From CAYUNW01 sp964446235 (lineage in GTDB: Bacteria > Patescibacteriota > Microgenomatia > 2-02-FULL-39-11), in the NCBI GenBank assembly GCA_964446235.1, contig CAYUNW010000002.1:77454-141453 (forward strand): DNA of 64,000 nucleotides, read 5' to 3'. The notes beneath the pieces were generated by a model that made no database searches, was not told the DNA's origin, and was given only the letters and a program-made list of their open reading frames with translations. The translations under genes and the position numbers were made by a program. Shown piece by piece: positions 59,894-64,000 of this stretch; positions within the stretch are counted from its first letter, which is position 1; each line of letters starts with the position of its first letter.

Positions 59894-59968
59894 GCGCGCT
59901 TAGTTCATCGGTAGAACGCTTTCCTGATAAGAAAGAGGCGCATGGTTCGATTCCATGAGCGCGCACCA
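59894..59968 (+). tRNA. tRNA-Ile (anticodon GAT), CCA encoded
   Basis: The fold has acceptor GCGCGCT with AGCGCGC, anticodon stem CTTTC/GAAAG and loop CTGATAA with GAT at 59926-59928, T-loop GGTTCGATTCC, then discriminator A (59965) and CCA at 59966-59968. It reads AUC and AUU. The other two tRNAs in the window lack CCA. Confidence 0.95.
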
Positions 59969-59990
59969 AAAAAGATATTGAAATTTTACT

Positions 59991-61478
59991 ATGAATATTG
60001 CAAGTATCATATCAAAATTTCCATCTGCCAAAAAACTGTCAACATTTCCACGTCCTTATGTAAATCATTCAATTGAACTAAAGAAAAATTACTCTATTGA
60101 CGAGCGTATGAAAGCCCTTGAGAATGCCGGTTTGAATGTGTTTTATTTCCCGGCAGAAATGATTTCAGGTTGTGATATGTTGTCCGACTCCGGTACAACC
60201 ACCATGACCAACAAACAATGGGCTATGCTCCACATAGGAGATGAAAGCTATGGTTCAAACCGGGGATATTTTTTACTGCTAAAAACAGTATCAGAAATAT
60301 TTGGAAAACAGTTTGTCCCATTGAAAAATGATCCCAAACCAAATGTCTTTCTTTTTCATCAAGGCAGACCTGCAGAAGATGCCCTTTTTTCACTGATAGG
60401 GCAAATATCGGGCAATCAAATCATCCCATCAAACGGGCACTTTGATACAACTCAGGCAAATATAGAAGCAAACAATATCAAAGCGGTTAATCTTTTCTCA
60501 CCGGAACTTAAAAACCCATTATCCAAGAACCATTTTAAAGGTGATATGGACATCGATAGGTTAAAAGTCTTAATAACAGAAAAAAAGGGTCTGATTCCCT
60601 TAGTCTACCTGACCATCACCAATAATACGGGCGGCGGTCAGCCTGTTTCAATAGAAAATATCCGTCAAGTTTCCCAAATATGCCATAAAAATAATATTCC
60701 CCTATTCTTGGATGCCTGCAGGTTTGCTGAAAATGCTTATTTTATAAAACTATTCGAAAATAACTATTCTCAAAAAACGATAGAAAGTATCGTACTGGAA
60801 ATGTTTTCCTTGGCCGACGGGTTCACAATCAGCTTCAAAAAAGACGGCCTGGTAAATATGGGTGGCGGATTGTTTTTGGCCAGAAACGGACTTTTTGTCA
60901 AAAATTATCCCAAGATACCCGATAAAATCATGAACCATCAGATTATCAAAGAAGGTCATCCTACATACGGAGGTATGTCAGGAAGGGATATCATGGCATT
61001 AGTTGAAGGATTAAAAACTATTACTGACGAAAACTACCTTTCTTATAGAGTCAACCAGATACAGCAATTCGGTCTGAAAATGGCCGAAATGGATCTACCG
61101 GTTCTTACTCCAATCGGCGGACATGCCGTGTATCTTGATATGAATAGATTTTTTGCAGATTCCCACTTCAAACCGCAAGACTTTGGCGGTATATCATTTA
61201 CCGCAATTCTCTTAGCTGCTTATGGACATAGAGCCTGTGAACTGGGTAATTTTGCCTTTGGGGAATATAATCCCAAAACCGGCGAGGAGACATACCCTGA
61301 AGTCAATTTCGTCCGTTTTGCCATACCTAGGCTCAGATATGAAAGACAGGACCTGGAAAATGTTACCGAAAGCGTCAAAGCTATTTATGACAACAGAAAA
61401 TATCTTCCAAAAATAAAAGTGACATATGGAAGAGAACTAACTTTACGTCACTTCAAAGCCAGATTTGAGTTTGTCTAA
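59991..61478 (+). CDS. Tryptophanase/tyrosine phenol-lyase family PLP enzyme
   Basis: The 495-residue protein matches the beta-eliminating lyase family: LSDSGTTTMTNKQW, GNQIIPSNGHFDTTQANIEAN, TNNTGGGQPVSIENIRQVSQICHKNNIPLFLDACRFAEN and the PLP lysine block ISFKKDGLVNMGGG (lysine near residue 284). Tryptophanase cuts Trp to indole, pyruvate and ammonia; tyrosine phenol-lyase cuts Tyr; both can also act on Cys and Ser. The exact substrate is not predicted. It is at full length. Position after two tRNAs suggests an insertion site, but no integrase is seen. Confidence 0.9.
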   Translation: MNIASIISKFPSAKKLSTFPRPYVNHSIELKKNYSIDERMKALENAGLNVFYFPAEMISGCDMLSDSGTTTMTNKQWAMLHIGDESYGSNRGYFLLLKTVSEIFGKQFVPLKNDPKPNVFLFHQGRPAEDALFSLIGQISGNQIIPSNGHFDTTQANIEANNIKAVNLFSPELKNPLSKNHFKGDMDIDRLKVLITEKKGLIPLVYLTITNNTGGGQPVSIENIRQVSQICHKNNIPLFLDACRFAENAYFIKLFENNYSQKTIESIVLEMFSLADGFTISFKKDGLVNMGGGLFLARNGLFVKNYPKIPDKIMNHQIIKEGHPTYGGMSGRDIMALVEGLKTITDENYLSYRVNQIQQFGLKMAEMDLPVLTPIGGHAVYLDMNRFFADSHFKPQDFGGISFTAILLAAYGHRACELGNFAFGEYNPKTGEETYPEVNFVRFAIPRLRYERQDLENVTESVKAIYDNRKYLPKIKVTYGRELTLRHFKARFEFV

Positions 61479-61487
61479 TTGATATTT

Positions 61488-63938
61488 CTATAGCACAAAA
61501 GGATTGCATTTTTCTCCCACGTCACATCCCCAGGTATTTGTAATTGTTCCCTGACAACTGCAATTTTTTACAGCTGTATAACATTCTTTTACACTACCGT
61601 CCGGATTTTTACTTTTGATACCATTTGCAGTTCTGGCATTGACATAAAGACGAGTTGAATTACCGTAATATTTCGGACCGGACAGTACTTCGACGATATA
61701 ATCAATTGAACAATTCAAAGCTACCGTTTTTGTCGGAGTGATGGTTTTATATGGTGTGACAGTAGGATAATAATATGTTCTGGTCGGGGTAGGAGTCTTA
61801 CTAGGATATGTATATGAATACGTAACGGTTGGATAAATGTAATATTTTGGCGTTGGCGAAAGGTAATACCCATAACTTTTTGTTGGTGTTGGCAGGCTGT
61901 AATTTCCATAATTTTTCGTTGGTGTTGGTGTAATATTGATACTATCAAGAAATATTGGTTTCGGTCCTTTTCCTATCTCAACCAGCTCTTCCGGCTCATA
62001 ATCCTTAGTTTCCGCTAATTTAAACTTCCCGTATTCATTTTTGGCAAGTTGTAAATCTTCAGTGTATATATTTCTTTTCCTGATATTGGCTAAGCTTATA
62101 AGGGAAACATCAAATAAATTTTGATCGAAGTTAATTTCCTTCAGATTATTTTCTTTTGTAATTCTCTGCAGATCTTCAATCAAGTTATAAGCACCGTTAT
62201 TTACTAAATTACTCTCCACTACCGGATCATGCTCCAATAAATCATAAGGAATGCTTTCCAATACTTTTGCGGATACATCGTCGATACCATATATTCCGAC
62301 TCTTTTAATATCATCCGTTAAGTTTGCAAATAAAAACTTAATTTTCCCAATCAATGTCAGTCCTTCTATCCAATTTTTCAAATCATCAATATTCCATGGA
62401 ACGAATGTTCCATTTACATTCTTGTAAATTCTTGCAAGCATACTTTGGAATCCGCCTTCCCTGATTGCCTGGAAAAGTATATCAGCATTATTTGTGGAAT
62501 TAACCAGCTGAATTACTGACTCTACCTGACTTTGATAAGCTCCAAAAGCTGTCCATCCGTAACCAGACTTTTGCATGACTGCTCTTGCCAATAATTCTGT
62601 TATCCCTTCATGGAAAGATGAGCAAAATTTTGCAGTTGAACAATAATAAGTATGAAATAACTGTCTTTTTTTACCTAAATTCCATATGGAATCTATCATG
62701 CCTGATTTATTTATGATGTAATGAATTTTTTCATGTATTGCTGTAAGAACAATATCTCTGATTGATTGACTAGATAAATAACTTATATTGAGTACCATTA
62801 TATGTTCATTGGGAATATATATACCTAAAGGTTGGTTTGTAGCATAATTCGGATCCAATAAATCAAATCTGTCGGAAAAATAAACCCAAGCATCTGCAGT
62901 ACCGTCAAAATCCAAACCGACTTTTTCTTTGAGCACCTGATTTGCTTTGGCAAACATCTGGACAAAAGTACTATTATCTTCAGGACTAAAAATATCATGT
63001 GAACGCCAAAGTTTAACCTTATTTAATCCTACTTGAATAACTTTGGCCGGTTTTTGACCGGAGTAGTATTTCAATCTCGGAGCTAATTGACTGGCATAAT
63101 CTATGGACTGCCTGCCATAAGTGCGGGCTATAGCATAAACACTGTCAATTCCCTCTTTGGATAAATAAAATTTACCACCGTCCTTGATAATATTTAATAG
63201 CCTCGGTAATGATTTGACTGTTTTTGGAACATATTTAATCCCTAATTTACCCAGATCGATAAAATCCGGAATTCCATAAAGATCGCTAACCAAAAGTATC
63301 TGTTCAAGCGTCGCCCTGGGCATTTTTTTGGAATTTATATTTTTCAAAACTGCAGATAATTTGGCTATATCGGACTCCGACAAATCTGGATAAGTTGCTT
63401 GCAAAACAGCTGTTAAAGTCATCTGGTCAGTTGCTTTCTTATACTCCTCATTGCTCCCTCTTAGGTTGTAACAAGACCAGGAAGCCAAACCTCCCGAATA
63501 AGGCGAATCACCCATCGCCCCATAGACGGATAATGCACAAGGGTCGTCTTTAGCGATAACCGATATTCCAACATCCATGAGTTTATCTACCCTATCCTTA
63601 TCCAAAATCAACGGAACATCAATTCCGACATCAACCTTTAAGGTTTGGTATATAGCCAAAGCCTGTTCAGGTTTCAAATCTTCTGCCCAATTATTGTTAT
63701 ATTGACAGCGGTTAGAAATACATTTCTCATAAAACTGGCAATTATTTGGAGATAAACAATATTTTGAAGTATATGTAGCTTTGGAAATATTAAGCAGATT
63801 CTGTCTATTAATAATTATAACCGTGGTTAATATCGTAAGAAATATTATTAAGAATAGTACAAAGTATTTTTTAAATTTATATATAGAGACAGCAGAAAAT
63901 ACAGGAAATAGTTTATCCTTAAAAGGTCGGATAGGCAT
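61488..63938 (-). CDS. Large secreted protein with HExxH putative metalloprotease domain
   Basis: The 816-residue protein has one N-terminal membrane segment (about 23-45), a Cys pair region (about 60-80), a long unknown middle, and a possible zincin site: HEKIH at residues 402-406 and HEGITELLAR at 443-452, whose Glu448 could be the third zinc ligand as in gluzincins. Further on there are Pro/Thr/Tyr-rich repeats (about 668-735) that form a stalk, and a last Cys-rich domain (about 740-816). A role as a secreted or surface protease is inferred only. Other Pro/Thr stalk proteins lie in the window. Confidence 0.7.
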   Translation of the reverse strand: MPIRPFKDKLFPVFSAVSIYKFKKYFVLFLIIFLTILTTVIIINRQNLLNISKATYTSKYCLSPNNCQFYEKCISNRCQYNNNWAEDLKPEQALAIYQTLKVDVGIDVPLILDKDRVDKLMDVGISVIAKDDPCALSVYGAMGDSPYSGGLASWSCYNLRGSNEEYKKATDQMTLTAVLQATYPDLSESDIAKLSAVLKNINSKKMPRATLEQILLVSDLYGIPDFIDLGKLGIKYVPKTVKSLPRLLNIIKDGGKFYLSKEGIDSVYAIARTYGRQSIDYASQLAPRLKYYSGQKPAKVIQVGLNKVKLWRSHDIFSPEDNSTFVQMFAKANQVLKEKVGLDFDGTADAWVYFSDRFDLLDPNYATNQPLGIYIPNEHIMVLNISYLSSQSIRDIVLTAIHEKIHYIINKSGMIDSIWNLGKKRQLFHTYYCSTAKFCSSFHEGITELLARAVMQKSGYGWTAFGAYQSQVESVIQLVNSTNNADILFQAIREGGFQSMLARIYKNVNGTFVPWNIDDLKNWIEGLTLIGKIKFLFANLTDDIKRVGIYGIDDVSAKVLESIPYDLLEHDPVVESNLVNNGAYNLIEDLQRITKENNLKEINFDQNLFDVSLISLANIRKRNIYTEDLQLAKNEYGKFKLAETKDYEPEELVEIGKGPKPIFLDSINITPTPTKNYGNYSLPTPTKSYGYYLSPTPKYYIYPTVTYSYTYPSKTPTPTRTYYYPTVTPYKTITPTKTVALNCSIDYIVEVLSGPKYYGNSTRLYVNARTANGIKSKNPDGSVKECYTAVKNCSCQGTITNTWGCDVGEKCNPFVL

Positions 63939-63947
63939 AATATTAGT

Positions 63948-64000
63948 TTAATTTTCTGAAATTTCCACCTGATTTATCACTACCGGATTAACAGGTTTGG
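63948..64000 (-). CDS. C-terminal end of an upstream gene (partial)
   Basis: The last 53 bases read in frame as KPVNPVVINQVEISEN followed by TAA (63950-63948), ten bases before the start of the previous gene. Most of the gene is outside the window. The VVINQVEIS stretch weakly recalls a lamin-tail-like fold, but the piece is too short for an assignment. Confidence 0.35.
   Translation of the reverse strand, partial: KPVNPVVINQVEISEN

Overview
The window is AT-rich (about one third G+C by eye), densely packed, and reads as one chromosome segment of a small-genome bacterium of the Candidate Phyla Radiation (Patescibacteria), most like Microgenomates. Reasons: short or trimmed housekeeping proteins (release factor 1 without domain 1, a 151-residue EF-Ts, a tau-less DnaX), a membrane-tethered ClpC-like ATPase, many membrane-anchored proteins with Thr/Pro-rich stalks, an archaeal-type ProS, purine salvage rather than synthesis, and many start codons without a Shine-Dalgarno. 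UGA is used as a stop, so the Gly-UGA code of some CPR lineages does not apply. The lineage call is inference; no rRNA is present.

Layout. 1-5000 (minus): LCP-like protein (cut by the edge), RluA-type pseudouridine synthase, DksA/TraR-like protein, divergent Lgt, MFS transporter, PepA. 5025-7100: tRNA-Leu, DnaB, metallo-beta-lactamase-fold protein. 7170-12800 (plus): two secreted or anchored proteins, M24 peptidase, HisS, EamA transporter, L31, short RF1. 12800-17800 (minus): HtrA, CtpA, a hybrid-motif protein, S18, SSB, S6, a nucleotidase-like HAD protein. 17800-28600 (minus): CysS, a MIP18-family protein, RecR, Prs, then a methyl-cycle and sulfur block (cystathionine gamma-lyase, cystathionine beta-synthase, SAM-hydrolase-like protein, SAH hydrolase, PfkB/adenosine-type kinase), YbaB and DnaX. 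28700-35800 (minus): YbeY, S21, HIT, DHH-like protein, ProS, RseP, RRF and an HD protein. 35840-37390 is a gene-poor stretch with a predicted lipoprotein, palindromes, heptamer repeats and a structured RNA behind a consensus promoter. 37390-42960: TraC/VirD4-like ATPase, EF-Ts, S2, GuaB. 43050-47830: phosphoribosyltransferase-like protein, PurB, PurA. 47830-53250 (minus): TPM/LemA pair, Tmk, anchored proteins, an alpha/beta hydrolase, a LamG protein. 53400-57000: large secreted protein, YvlD-like protein, Nudix, Dcd. 57060-64000: ClpC-like ATPase, tRNA-Cys, a 56-residue His-rich protein, tRNA-Ile, a tryptophanase-like lyase and a secreted HExxH protein.

How the genes fit. Prs supplies PRPP; the phosphoribosyltransferase-like protein could make a nucleotide from a salvaged base; GuaB, PurA and PurB turn IMP into XMP and AMP. 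SAH hydrolase plus the kinase would recycle S-adenosylhomocysteine to AMP, while the beta-synthase and gamma-lyase would turn homocysteine into cysteine.

Most interesting to me: a two-state Shine-Dalgarno leader before the cystathionine beta-synthase; a structured RNA behind a perfect consensus promoter at 36985-37013; a folded leader or attenuator between guaB and rpsB; the His-rich micro-protein between two tRNAs; RF1 without its first domain; dispersed degenerate 7-bp repeat tracts; and recurrent -10 boxes only 6-7 nt before start codons, suggesting leaderless mRNAs.
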